DNA from: Nilaparvata lugens | Taxonomy: Eukaryota > Arthropoda > Insecta > Hemiptera > Delphacidae | NCBI RefSeq assembly: GCF_014356525.2 | Contig: NC_052508.1 | Coordinates: forward strand, 43,875,858 to 43,939,857 | DNA length: 64,000 bases | Reading direction: 5' to 3' | Shown here: positions 43,356-54,868 of the stretch, one piece after another | Numbering within the stretch: the stretch's first letter is position 1 | How the letters are laid out: every line of letters begins with the position of its first letter | Made by a program: the position numbers and the translations under genes | Notes under the pieces: generated by a model | The model's input: the letters and a program-made list of their open reading frames with translations, nothing else | Database searches by the model: none | Told to the model about the DNA's origin: nothing

Positions 43356-44252
43356 GACCCTTTGCACAATGGGCCACCATTGAAGCGCCACCATAAAAAT
43401 TTGATAGCATTGCACACTACAGCCACCACTTGACTCATCACTCCAGTTCACTAGTCAACTCATGATCAGTTGAAGAATGGACGTGGAAGAAGCACACTGC
43501 CAACATCACAAAATATAATTGTCCTATGATTCATGAAGCTACTACCAATATAAATTATTGGAAACGTTTTTATTCAAAGTTACCAACCTTCCCAAAATGG
43601 GACAGGCAGAAATATCATCTTGAAACTCACATTAAAAAAAGGATATTTTATGTTAAAAGACTGATGTTTTTTCGTTTGATTACACACGAAAATAGTGAAA
43701 ATGGTTATAATGAATAACCATGTATAATGAATAATGCTTAAGGAAAATGGTCATATAACTTACCAAATACATTTTGTTCATTTTCTGTGAGGTTATATTT
43801 TTCAATTTAAAGATTTACCAACTCCCTCCAAGAATTTCTCTTCACATCCCGGTCTGCATATAATTCTGAAGATATGTCACATATAGCTGGTCTGCTTTCT
43901 CCAGTAAGAATGAACCTTTCTGTATCAAATTGTGTTCACTATTCATTACGACGACTCCAGACAACTGTACTGAACTTGGTTTGAATTGAAACTGAACTTG
44001 AGATGATTTTCTGGTAACTGGTAGCTGGTGGCTCTAGTGTGCAATGACAGATAATACTCAATGGTATGACGTGGTGGCGCGACAGTCTGGTGGCTAACAA
44101 GATCGGCGGCTCAAGCCACCACATTCCTGGAAGCTTGGCTGGTGGCCGGTGGCTGGTGACTCTAATGTGCAGTGACAGATAAGAGACAATGCTACCACGT
44201 GGTGGCGCTTCCGTGGAAGCGCTTCCATGGTGGCCCAGTGTGCAAAGGGCCT
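43356..44252. mobile_element. MITE with 'gcacantgggccaccat' TIRs
   Basis: The left end GACCCTTTGCACAATGGGCC...GAAGCGCC and the reverse complement of the right end, AGGCCCTTTGCACACTGGGC...GAAGCGC, align over about 40 bp. TA is present on each side. A 63-codon frame inside (43526-43717) with NINYWKRFYSKLPTFPKW is unidentified. Confidence 0.65.
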
Positions 44253-44346
44253 TAGAGCCGGGTTAACCGTGTAATGGGACATTACAATCCATGGTTTACA
44301 AGCATTTTTCACTATACTGTAGTTTTAATAGTTAATATTGCCGTAC

Positions 44347-44454
44347 CGTTCAAATAGCAGTAAGAGGTATCCATCTTGAATGGCGACAGTACTTGAACAA
44401 ATAAGTGCGTCAGACTTTTTATTCCATCCAACATGTAAAAGAGTTGGTTGATGC
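44347..44454 (-). CDS. fritz: fritz/WDPCP exon (second exon seen)
   Basis: 108-nt minus-strand exon with acceptor TTTTCAG and donor GTACGG. Its first G completes AG|G (Arg). It then reads HQPTLLHVGWNKKSDALICS, a short linker and DGYLLLLFE, leaving CG to be completed as Arg by the exon at 28644-28879. The result LLLLFERGPLAV matches the 'LLFLRFERGPLGV' core of WDPCP. The following intron is 15.5 kb and contains both Helitron copies. Confidence 0.88.
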
Positions 44455-45580
44455 CTGAAAACAATTAAAAGAAGATTCAAATATTAATGGTTTTATTTCC
44501 TTTTATAAACCAGGAATACATTCAGTGAGAATGGCTTTAAAATAGTTATTATTTTAAATAATAATAATATTATATTTATTATAGCTAATATTTCGAATAT
44601 AGCTTTAAAATAAGGATATTTCTGATTGAAAAACGTATTTTGTCAAGCTTAACATATATGAAAGTCGAAAGATGATAGTGAGTTTATTGATTATTTTTCC
44701 TTTGGAAACTCTTAGCTTGAATAAAAAAAGTTAGATTTACCCAAACATCCAACTCACTCGTTCGAACATTCGATACAACTTAAAATGCAGTCCCAGTCAG
44801 TTCTAGATGTACAAACAATCTACTTGTTAAAACAAAAATTCTTCTGATCTTAAGAAGCCCTCTAAAGTGATGAGATTATTATTTCAAACGGTAAATCTAA
44901 CATGTAACAGTGTGAGTATATAATACAGTGCAATACTAACATGCAATACAATGTATGTATGTAACAATTGAAAAAATACCATACTCTAATAATAATTCAA
45001 ATTATGACGAATTTCATTAATCCCTGATCACATGAGAAACAAGACACAATTCATAAAAAAATTAAAATCATTCACACAGTAACTTCGAGAATAGCTTTAA
45101 TCCAAGGGTGACGGTTGCTATGGAATAGAATTCCTGGAACTAAAGTTTGATCCTAGAACAATCATTGATATTGTGAAATCTCTCCATCATTGAAATGCAT
45201 TATTTGACATCTAGTCAATTTCACTAAACAGTACTACTATTTTAGAGTTACAGGATCTTGGTTCTGTGTTATTAGTACCATCCCGGTATACAACTTCGGT
45301 TGTACAACTTGTTGTCGAACTGATAATATATTTAATGGGCTTAAAAATATAATTTCTACTATCACTTCACAAGCTTGATTTATTTTATATTTGTTTAATG
45401 AGAAATAACAAATTATAATATGATTTATTTAGCAAACATATCGATATGAAAACAATACTTTGACTGCCCAAAACTGTTTTCTATTAAAACTATCATCTTC
45501 AAAGTGAATTTTTTTTGCTGAGGGTGATATCTACATGAACTCTTGACTTGTGCGTGACGGGTGATGAGAGATGAGAGGAC
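44455..45580. other. fritz intron, no feature seen
   Basis: AT-rich sequence without coding or repeat signal. Confidence 0.4.
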
Positions 45581-45589
45581 CTACCGCTT

Positions 45590-45615
45590 TCGGTGGGTTC
45601 TGAACCCACCGAAGT
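45590..45615. repeat. Perfect short hairpin
   Basis: TTCGGTGGGTTC and GAACCCACCGAA form an inverted repeat with almost no loop. It is followed by GTGAGGTG, resembling the GAAGTGAGGT word of the dispersed repeat at 20641. Confidence 0.5.
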
Positions 45616-45799
45616 GAGGTGATTTTACTACTCATAAATTGTATTTACAAAGGTAGTAGCAGGCGCATGGAACTCAACTCATTTTATTGATAGCTTATCA
45701 GCGCGACCATGAAAACAAGTAGCTTCCGCAAATTATTCTTGGGGATACCAAATTTGAATCAAGCCTATTTTGTCATTTCAACTATTTCCAACTCACTTG

Positions 45800-46350
45800 A
45801 TAGAAGAAACTCATTATTCACAGTGTATTATGCATATGTTTACTCCTATTTGAGCTTATGGTACAATATTTTGGGGTAATTCTGTAGACAGCCATGAAAT
45901 TGTCATCATGCAGAAAATATTGGGAGTCATTTTTTAGATGGAGATCAAGGGACTCATGTAAAACATTTTTCAAAGACCTTAACATACTTACACTTTCATC
46001 GATTTACATTTATCAGGTAGATTTATTTAGATGGTAGTTTTTGTTAAAGTGAAAGTCAATAAATTCATAGAATCATCCAATAGAAACATCATTTCATTTC
46101 CAATTCATAGAAATGTAGCATTTGAAAAACTACATTCTATTCTGGAATGAGACTTTATAATAGGCTGCCAGCAGCCATTCAAAATATTGAATCAGTCATT
46201 TCATTCAAACAGGCAGTCAAAAAAAAATGTTAATAGAGAAAATCCTATACACAATAATAGGAATTTATCAACAGGAAAATTGTTTTTCTTGTATGTATCA
46301 TTACCATCCTCACATAATAACATTAATTTGATTGATGAATAAATGAAATG
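45800..46350 (+). pseudogene. LINE RT C-terminal fragment
   Basis: Readable across frames: YSYLSYGTIFWGNS, a QKILGVI block, FFKDLNILTLSSIYIYQ, then a tail with FNRLPAAIQNIES and ISFKQAVKK. This is the thumb and C-terminus of a Jockey/CR1-type LINE with several stops. The 3' end is near 46350 (AAATGAAATGTATTCTT). Confidence 0.6.
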
Positions 46351-46662
46351 TATTCTTTCAGATGTGTAGTAGCCTACTCAGTGCCAGAGTAAGCAACAAT
46401 GATTATACTTGACACTACCTGACTAAATATTTTATTTTTTTATTGTATTAATATTATATTATTAGTATTAGTACTGAAAAGAGCTATCAAATGGGATTAT
46501 TCCCAAAACATTGATGTAATGTAATGATTATTGAAAAAAAATGTTGATTTGTTTACAAAATTAGATTTCAGTTTTGAAAATTGGTTTACATTTCAAAATT
46601 GTATTTTTCTATCATTTCACGTGATTGCTTATTTATTTGGATGATATTTGTGTGATTGTCAC

Positions 46663-46826
46663 CTGAAATAAACGCTGAGGTCGAGTAGAACTGAAGGCAT
46701 GAGATCTTCGCCAAGTAGTTGAATCTTGACACAGGCAAGAGCGCAGTCGAAGCATTGTATTTGACAGCGCTCATTGGCCACTAGTAACAGCGCTCCATCG
46801 GGGTGCCAACAAACCAATGTTGGTAT
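46663..46826 (-). CDS. fritz: fritz/WDPCP exon (first exon seen)
   Basis: 164-nt minus-strand exon with acceptor TATGCAG and donor GTGACA. Reads IPTLVCWHPDGALLLVANER, CQIQCFDCALACVKIQLLGE and DLMPSVLLDLSVYF, leaving AG for Arg. It corresponds to the WDPCP beta-propeller segment 'LPSLISCHPSGAILLVGSNQGELQIFDMALSPINIQLLAEDRLP'. About 400 residues of the family's N-terminus should precede it, but no matching exon was recognised between 46827 and 64000 on the minus strand. Confidence 0.88.
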
Positions 46827-46864
46827 CTGCATAGGAAGATAGAAAGACACAAACCAAATTGAAC

Positions 46865-46925
46865 AAGCGAATTGAGGTCTATGATTCAAGTTGAAGATTT
46901 TTCATTTTTTTATTTCAATGGCACC
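46865..46925. repeat. Diverged copy of the 808-1088 repeat
   Basis: CAAGCGAATTGAGGTCTATGATTCAAGTTGAAG resembles the GAGCGAAGTGAGGTCTAAGA block at 20649, in the same orientation as that copy. Confidence 0.5.
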
Positions 46926-47375
46926 AACTTTGAATGTATTGAACTCAAGTAAGAATAATGACAATGCTTCTTTTTCTAGGAAACTTTACCGTGAAAACTG
47001 TCTCTACTTTTTTCCAACAGATAAAATGAAATACTTAATATAATAAAAAAGTATCAGAACAAAAAGTAGTGTAGGGTTCGATAATATTCCAATCAGCATA
47101 GTTGAAGCATGTTGCAATCAAATAGTCGAACCTCTAGTTTTCATAATTAATAACACTCTTAAAACAGGAATTTTTCCGGATTTACTCAAAATAGCTAAAG
47201 TTGTACCACTATTCAAAAATGGTGTCAGAAATGATATTAATAATTATAGACCTATTTCTATTTTGTCAGCTTTTTCTAAGATTTTTGAGAAATTGATATA
47301 TAACAGGATTATGAACTATCTGGAGAAATTTAATTTAATATCTTCCTGCCAGAATGGCTTCATGAGGGGGAAATC

Positions 47376-47536
47376 TGTTTGTAATATTACATTTTTCTCG
47401 ATTAAAATCGAATATTCAATTCAATATCAATAAAACTTGATAGCAAATATCGGTGAAATCGATATGCGGACTCAACTTTTTACCTGAAATTTATCAGCTA
47501 CTCAAATGTTGGACAAATCACTGTGATAAAGTTTTT
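47376..47536 (+). repeat. Left LTR, 3'-truncated
   Basis: Matches 54515-54680 over about 160 bp with few differences (core AAATATCGGTGAAATCGATA). The match stops at a run of T, after which the sequences differ, so the left LTR has lost its 3' half. Confidence 0.75.
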
Positions 47537-47889
47537 TTTTGAATAAACAAATAATTCCAAACAATATAAAGGTTAAATAAAAAGTTTTAAAATGAAGTTT
47601 TATTGAGAATAATAAATTGTAATAGTTATAAACTTATAATTTTGGAGGTTGGCAATGAGGCTTCACCAGAAAGGCTTCATGTCTCTCTCATGAAAAGATG
47701 GCTGCTGGCTATAGTTGAATTATTTTAGTCCTGTTGAAAATTTTCTGTTTAATTGAAAATTAAAATGTTTTAATTGAGATCTGAGTAATTTTGTTGTGTT
47801 CTAATTTTGTGTTGAATGTTTTGTCATACATAAATTGTCACATCTTGTTTTTAAGTATATCAAATATCCTGTAGAAAATAAGTTTGAAC

Positions 47890-49257
47890 TTGAAGAAGAA
47901 AGTATCAGAAAAAAACGAATACTGTACAGAATAAAGAATTGAGGTGTCATCAGAAGATTCAAACAGAATATGCATAATAAACCCAAGTATAAGTTCAAGG
48001 TTGATGATTTAGTTGTAATTCGAAATTACATTTTGTCAAGCAAGCTGAAGAAGTTTTCTGCCAAGCTGTGTCCTAAATATCGTGGACCTTACATAGTAAG
48101 AGATGATCTCAATAGAGGGTGTTTCAAACTTGAAGAGATAAGTACAGGTAAAAATATGAGAGTCAATCAATATATGATGATGAAATACCATCAGAAAGCA
48201 CATAATGATTAGGAATCCTGTGTTATGTCGGGATCCAGAATAGCATAATCGCTACGCAGTGTGTGGTGAGAGTCCATAATTGTGTCTTTTTTTTCCTGTA
48301 GCCTATTTTCTTGGCCCTAAATCTTTTCAAATTTCGATTAGAAATTTTGAAGAAGAAAGTATCAGAAAAAAACGAATACTGTACAGAATGAAGAATTGAG
48401 GTGTCATCGGAAGATTCAAACAGAATATGCATAATAAACCCAAGTATAAGTTCAAGGTTGATGATTTAGTTGTAATTCGAAATTACATTTTGTCAAGCAA
48501 GCTGAAGAAGTTTTCTGCCAAGCTGTGTCCTAAATATCGTGGACCTTACATAATAAGAGATGATCTCAATAGAGGGTGTTTCAAACTTGAAGAGATAAGT
48601 ACAGGTAAAATATGAGAGTCAATCAATATATGATGAAGAAATACCATCAGAAAGCACATAATGATTAGGAATCCTGTGTTATGTCGGGATCCAGAATAGC
48701 ATAATCGCTACGCAGTGTGTGGTGAGAGTCCATAATTGTGTCTTTTTTTTCCTGTAGCCTATTTTCTTGGCCCTAAATCTTTTCAAATTTCGATTAGAAA
48801 TTTTGAAGAAGAAACTATCAGAAACAAACGAATACTGTACAGAATGAAGAATTGAGGTGTCATCGGAAGATTCAAACAGAATATGCATAATAAACCCAAG
48901 TATAAGTTCAAGGTTGATGATTTAGTTGTAATTCGAAATTACATTTTGTCAAGCAAGCTGAAGAAGTTTTCTGCCAAGCTGTGTCCTAAATATCGTGGAC
49001 CTTACATAATAAGAGATGATCTCAATAGAGGGTGTTTCAAACTTGAAGAGATAAGTACAGGTAAAATTATGAGAGTCAATAAATATATGATGAAGAAATA
49101 CCATCAGAAAGCACATAATGATTAGGAATCCTGTGTTATGCCGGGATCCAGAATAGCATAATCGCTATGCAGCGTGTGGTAAGAGTCCATAATTGTGTCT
49201 TTTTCTTTCCTGTAGCCTATTTTCTTGGCCCTAAATCTTTTCAAATTTCGATTCTTT
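47890..49257 (+). repeat. Triplicated 456-bp segment encoding an integrase C-terminus
   Basis: Three head-to-tail units (starts near 47890, 48346, 48802), nearly identical. Each carries an 80-codon frame (at 47970, 48427, 48883) reading FKVDDLVVIRNYILSSKLKK, then KYRGPYIVRDDLNRGCFKLE. The KYRGPY...F.L block is the GPY/F-type C-terminal domain of Ty3/Gypsy integrases. The middle unit loses one base (AAAATATGAG for AAAATTATGAG) and stops early. The units also repeat the downstream 3' UTR, so this is a DNA-level amplification. Confidence 0.85.
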
Positions 49258-50590
49258 CCTGTCTTTGTTGAGTATTCAGTAAATTTCTTCTATGATGCAT
49301 ATCTTAACCAATCTTGTCCATAGTCATTTGAATTTGTGAATTTTAAGTATTCTTCTGAAATAATATTAGAAGTTGAAATTGTAGCTTATTTTTCCTAATC
49401 TTTAAATTGTTGATAGAACAATTTTATAGAATCTATCTACTTTAGTGTAAATAATTGTGTGCTTGCAATATATTTTTTCATCATGTATCACTTATTTTAA
49501 TTATGTTTATTTTGTCATGTATCATATTTTTAGGTAACTAGGTTTTTTTAACCCATTTTGCTTTTTTTTCTGTCCAATACTTTGGATTTTTGGTAGACAA
49601 GTAGGTGTGATTCTTTTAGAGGTGTGGGCGTGAACCACATATGGCTGGACTCGGTTATCTGACCTACTTGTTTGCGATATAAAAACTTTAAGACTGCAAC
49701 ATCAAACGTTTGTAAAACTTTTGCATACTTTTGATATTGTGGTCCGATACTAGAGTCTGCTATCACATTGCCTTACAGACATCTAGGAACTCTCCACCCA
49801 GTCACAATAGTAAAAAATGTTTTTTCCTTCACCAGTTGTTTCTGTGGGAGTGATAGCTCACAGTTATAACAAATTAGAGTCATACTTGGAATCTACAAAA
49901 TTCCATAGTAGTATATTTTATTAAATATACTTCCTTATGGAAGTTTTCAACTGACATGTAGGATAGGCTCTAATTAATCTTTATCTTCCTTGTATTACTT
50001 AGGGAATTTATTTACCCAATTTTCCTTTTATCTTATTTGTATTTTTTAGGTAACTTATTTACCCATTATTCATCTTAATCTTCTTTGTATTGTAATCCTG
50101 AAATGGTTTGTAGTTATTATACAGTCTTCAAATTCAGAAATTATTTAAAAAATAAATGGTTCAATTTGGAAGATGTTGAAATCTAATCTGATGTATGAAT
50201 TATTTTGTTATAATAAGAAAAACTTCAAAATTTGAAAGTATTAATAAATTGTGTTCTCATATACAGTATAAGAAATGTTAAAGATAAATAAAACGTTAAC
50301 TTGAATAATAATGATTTCATTGAATATAGAAGTTTTGTCATATTATAAATTGAAATGAGTTGAAGTTTGAATTTCTTCTAAATTTGAATATTAAATTGAT
50401 GTCTTTTTTCTAAATTTTAAGGACTGTTTTTCTTTATAAACTTTGATATGATTAATTATCGTTTGAAATGGATGTTGGAGTGTATGTAGAATTTTTAGTG
50501 GGGTTTGATGATTACAATTTTGCTGGTATATGATTGTTTTTTGAGATGGAAAACCATTTTTGCCTAAAGAAGGAATAATAAGGTTATGAC
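49258..50590. other. Interior of the LTR element, no coding seen
   Basis: T-rich sequence with stops in every frame. Presumed 3' non-coding part of the retrotransposon. Confidence 0.45.
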
Positions 50591-50592
50591 TA

Positions 50593-51603
50593 AGGGCCGT
50601 TTGCACAGTGTAAGTTTAAGCTAAAGCTTAAACCAAATCTGGATTTTTTTTGTTTAAACTAAAATTCCGTTTGCACAGTATCAGTTTAAACTCTGTATTG
50701 AGTTTAAACTCTAGGAAAGTTTAAACCTCCAAAGCAGGAGGTTTAAACCAAATAATTTGGATTAACTTGACATCAACTGTAAAGAGTTGATGGGGGAACA
50801 GCTGAATCTGATAATAAATTATTTTTCGACGGTTGTTTTTAATGCTTCTGTAGACGATAATATTATTAATTCAGGTTATAGTGAATCATTATTTGAATGT
50901 AAAAATAATTGTAATGGAGGAATTGATAGAAATTTTTGATGTGATTGATAAAGATGACTGCGAAGAAATTTTGAAACAGAAAAATTGGGCAAAACACAAA
51001 TAATTTAAATTTCTGGAATAGAGAATTTTTTAACGGTTTTGCTTGAGTACAGCAACTGCCAATATAGTATTTTGATTGAAAAACCACTTGATAGAAATTA
51101 AGACAATTTTTAACAGTGGTCTTCGATTAGAAAATATGTTTTTAATAAAACATAACTGAGATATATTGCTTTCGAGAGATTTCTAATAAACGAGGAAGAC
51201 CGTAGTAGATTCAAGCGTAACAAAATAACTTTTTTATCTTACATTCTAAAATATATATTCTGGTGCCAACTAAACATAAGTTTATAAAGAATTTCTTGAT
51301 CGCTTTTCACTTTTATAACCGTACAGCTTACAGATCTGTGGATTTTGAGCAAGAAAATACTAAAATAGAAGCTACATAACTTCAATTTACTGATGGTTTG
51401 TAAACAAATGAAAAATTTCCTGTAAAAATCAGTCTTCCTGATATAAACGATGACATTCTATTACCAACTTAACGCTAAACTAGTTTAACTTAAACTGGAT
51501 TAGTAAATGCACTGAGAAAACCGATTCAAGTTTAAACTTTCAGATTAACTTAAACTCGATTAACTCAATCGAGTTTAGCAATCTGTACTGTGCAAACGGC
51601 CCT
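50593..51603. mobile_element. 1011-bp MITE with 'agggccgtttgcacagt' TIRs
   Basis: AGGGCCGTTTGCACAGT at the left and its reverse complement at the right, flanked by TA on both sides. Subterminal AGTTTAAACT-type words are inverted many times (e.g. TTTAAACTCTG; AACTTAAACTCGATTAACTC). No transposase. A fragment of the same family is at 1100-1137. Confidence 0.8.
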
Positions 51604-51605
51604 TA

Positions 51606-52516
51606 GAGAGGCAGTAGTGAGATAATATTTTTTGTGTTGAATAATTATGTTGATTGCCATAGATGCAAAATAATAATTAATTATGTTGATTGCCATAGAT
51701 GCAAATGCAAATAATCACTTATGAATATTGATTGCCATTGAAGCAAAATACTAGTGATGTTTGAATGATTTTTTGTTTAATGATTAGAAGTAAAGTTATG
51801 TCATAAAATATAGTTTGTGTTTAGAACATTGGAAAGTCGAAATAAACTATAGTATCCAACAAACGATGGTCAATAATATAAAATATTTTGCTTTTTATAA
51901 ATCATTTGAACAAAATCAAAATGAAAATTTATAAATTCTTCTATATAAATAACTTTGAAATCCTAAATGAAACATAAATCAAATTTGAAATGTTATACTG
52001 AATGATAAATCATAAATGTGGAATACTATATTTGAAATGTTATACTAAATGATAATGAAATGCAGATAATTGTATTATGAAATGATTTTTAGTGGAAGAC
52101 CAATTGTCTGAATGTATTGAAATTATTTGTAATATATGTATTGTATTGTATACAAGTATATGTATTGAAATTATTTTGTTGTGATGATCTGATGTTTTTT
52201 TGCATTTTTGATGATACAGAGTGTTATAGCATTTATGTAACATGTATTTGATTATGTTCTAAATTTTTAAGAATGGATTAAATTTTGTTATTTGAACAGT
52301 GAATAAATGGAAATGAAATTATTACTTTATTAAAATTTTTGTAATTGTTGTCTCTATTGAGTTTGAGGAAACTTCAAAATTTATAAGTTGCTGACTGTAT
52401 AATAAGATGTTCACAATAAATTTCATTTTTTTTGCTGATTACATACATGTAAATAATTTTCAAGTGCATTATATTGTATTGGTAGCCCAATCAAATTTTT
52501 CTTTCTAGTTTATAAG
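51606..52516. other. LTR element interior, short direct repeats only
   Basis: TTATGTTGATTGCCATAGATGCAAA occurs two to three times near 51645-51740 and GAAATGTTATACT twice near 51990-52040. No coding. Confidence 0.45.
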
Positions 52517-52518
52517 TA

Positions 52519-53279
52519 CGATAGCACGTCCAGAAAGTAAGTTCCGTTTCAATTTATATCCGCAGCAGCGCTGCGATCGCAGTTCCGCACATGCGCGGTA
52601 GACGCTCTGTATCAAGGAGAAGAAACGTGCACCATTTGGAGATCGCTGTCAGCCACGTACGATTAGTTGTGCTTGTTTACAATGTCAGTGTTGATTGAAA
52701 ATCCCGCCGCTTGTGAAATCGGGTCTGTGATTCGTTTTCTGAATGCAAGGAAAGTGAACCCAAGTAAAATTTATCAGCAAATTTGCGATGTTTATGGACA
52801 AAGTGCAATGAGTGATTCAATGGTGAGAAGATGGGTCCATCAGTTCAATGATGGACGTAGTGATGTGCTTGATGAAGAACGAAGTGAGCATCCATCTTTG
52901 GTTACAGAAGAACTGGTTCACGCGATTGATGACAAGATCCAAGAAAACCGAAGGTTTACAATGCTCTCGCTATGGAATTTACCCAAATTTCACGATCACT
53001 AATGCATGAAATTGTTACCGGAAAACTGAAATTTCGACAAGCTGAAAACGGCGAGCTGAAAGGAACTGTTTCCAACTGGTTGAAGACACAGGTGGCAAAT
53101 TTCCAATAAGGAGGCATACAAAATCTTGTGCCACGCTATGACAAATGTCTGCAAATTTCGGTAGTTATGTGGAAAAGTAGTTTAAGAGTTGTATAATTTT
53201 GTGCAATAAATAACTTTTCTGTATCTGTACACAATTTAATTTTATTACCAAACGGAACTTACTTTCTGGACCTACCATG
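52519..53279 (+). mobile_element. Internally deleted mariner element
   Basis: TIRs with GTCCAGAAAGTAAGTTCCGT at both ends (inverted), flanked by TA (52517-52518; 53280-53281). The interior starts a mariner transposase but lacks the catalytic core. Length about 761 bp against about 1.3 kb for full-length mariners. Confidence 0.9.
52682..53002 (+). pseudogene. Mariner transposase N-terminal DNA-binding part
   Basis: ATG at 52682 opens MSVLIENPAACEIGSVIRFL, KIYQQICDVYGQSAMSDSMV, RRWVHQFNDGR and DEERSEHPSL. This is the paired HTH region of mariner transposases, including the 'MVRRW' second HTH and 'DEERSGRPS' linker. It runs to a stop at 53000. The following sequence resumes conserved mariner coding in another frame (ISRSLMHEIVTGKLKF). 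The DD34D catalytic region is deleted, leaving the C-terminal tail and TIR. Confidence 0.85.
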
Positions 53280-53422
53280 TATATTAAAATAACAGGTACA
53301 GTGTGGATGTTAACTTCAGAATGATTTTCCTGTGAATCTCAAGATCTACAAATCAAGTGAATGCCATGAAGAGTGTTAAACACTTTTGGGTGATTTTTGA
53401 ACTGGTGTGACTCATTAATGGA

Positions 53423-53590
53423 TTGCCTATGCCAATGCCTACGCCAATGCCAATGCCTATGCCAATGCCTACGCCAATGCTGACCCCAATGCCTATGCCA
53501 ATGCCTATGCCAATGCCTACGCCAATGCTGATGCCTATGCCAATGCCTACGCCAGTGCCGACGCCAATGCCTACGCCGATGTCTAAGCCT
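53423..53590. repeat. 6/12-bp minisatellite (CCAATGCCTAYG)n
   Basis: About 27 hexamer units of CCAATG, CCTATG, CCTACG and variants (TGACCC, TGATG) run head to tail. They translate in one frame to a Met-Pro-Thr repeat. No sign of a real gene. Confidence 0.9.
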
Positions 53591-53599
53591 ATTGCTGAC

Positions 53600-54514
53600 T
53601 ATGCAACTCAAACTTCTGCACTACTATATTACCTGGAGGTAATTGCCATCCATGTCCAAGTTCGCAACTTTTAACTCAAATAACAGTCACTGTGCTGAAA
53701 ATATCAAAAAACCAAACCCTACCTAAGTTAATCCTCACCTGAATTAATCCTGTATGCAGCGTCTCTCTCTTTTCCAAAAAATTTTACATTGTCATTTCAA
53801 GCCTGAAATGTACACTGTATGTATGATATACAATTTATGTGACTTTGAGTGAGCTTGGCATGTATCCATCTACTACAAGCATGAGGCCATGCTAACAGAT
53901 GTCTTGTGTATCCAGATCAGCCCAACACTATGTGTATCCAGATTAGCCCAACACTAATGTCATCACAAATGAAGGATCAATTTCGCTTGGAGTCACACTC
54001 AACTGAAATTCATACTGAGTGCCTTAACAGACTGTTTTCAAAATTTGCATCAATAAAAAATCAACTGTGTCAACAGTGAAAGAAATTGATATTTTTTAAT
54101 TTATTGCAATTTTATATGGAAATTAAATGTAACAATTCATTTAAAAAATTTTTTTTGTTCAACATACTAAATTTTTATGAAATAACAATTGAATTTTCTA
54201 TCTACTAAACTTATGTAAAATTCCAAGAACTATTCTTTAAATATATTAGATTGTCTGTTGAGATAATTTACTTAAATCATAAAGTTAAATAAAAAATAAT
54301 TTTGATATTCTACACTTTGAAATATTGTTTGGAAAAGTATAACAAATGCTATTGATGAATTTTTATAATAATTTTCAATTATAGGAAGACATGTAATGTT
54401 TTTGTAGAAAAAATTGTTCCTGTTCTCAAATTTAAAATTAACAATTTCCATTTGTTTCAATGTAATTTTTCTTTAAATTCTCAAACAGTAAAATTTTTCA
54501 TGTTGAGAGGGGGG
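53600..54514. other. LTR element interior, no coding seen
   Basis: A short direct repeat (TGTGTATCCAGAT.AGCCCAACACTA) lies at 53908-53955. Otherwise AT-rich, ending in the polypurine tract at 54505-54514. Confidence 0.45.
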
Positions 54515-54868
54515 TATTTGTAATATTACATTTTTCTCGATTAAAATCGAATATTCAATTCAATATCAATAAAACTTGATAGCAAATATCGGTGAAATCG
54601 ATATGTGGACTTAACTTTTTTCTGGAAATTTATCAGCTACTCAAATGTTGGACAAATCACTGTGATAAAGTTTTGTTCAGTAAATCTTCGTTGAAAATTG
54701 CCCAAAGTTTTATGAAAATTATAATTTGATTTGCTCTGAACTGGACTTATTATTCATAGGCATTAAATCCGTTCATGATTTATCAAGATTTTAGCATATA
54801 TTGGAACCGATGACTCTCCTTAGATGATAGGTGAAAGATATCAAACCTATTTGGATAAATTTGGTAGC
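54515..54868 (+). repeat. Right LTR of the Gypsy-type element
   Basis: Starts just after the polypurine tract. The first 160 bp match the left LTR. It continues to about 54868-54875, where the LINE RT frame resumes. The 3' boundary (…GCACGGCA) is approximate. Confidence 0.65.

Larger units (their letters stand above)
47376..54868 (+). mobile_element. Gypsy-type LTR retrotransposon, deleted, with nested MITE and mariner
   Basis: Direct repeats start TGTTTGTAATATTACATTTT (47376) and TATTTGTAATATTACATTTT (54515). The right one is preceded by a polypurine tract GAGAGGGGGG. Between them the only coding is the C-terminal GPY/F-like end of integrase, in three tandem copies. gag, protease, RT and RNaseH are absent. 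The long non-coding 3' region (49260-54500) hosts a 1-kb MITE, a mariner and a minisatellite. The target duplication was not resolved. Confidence 0.7.
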
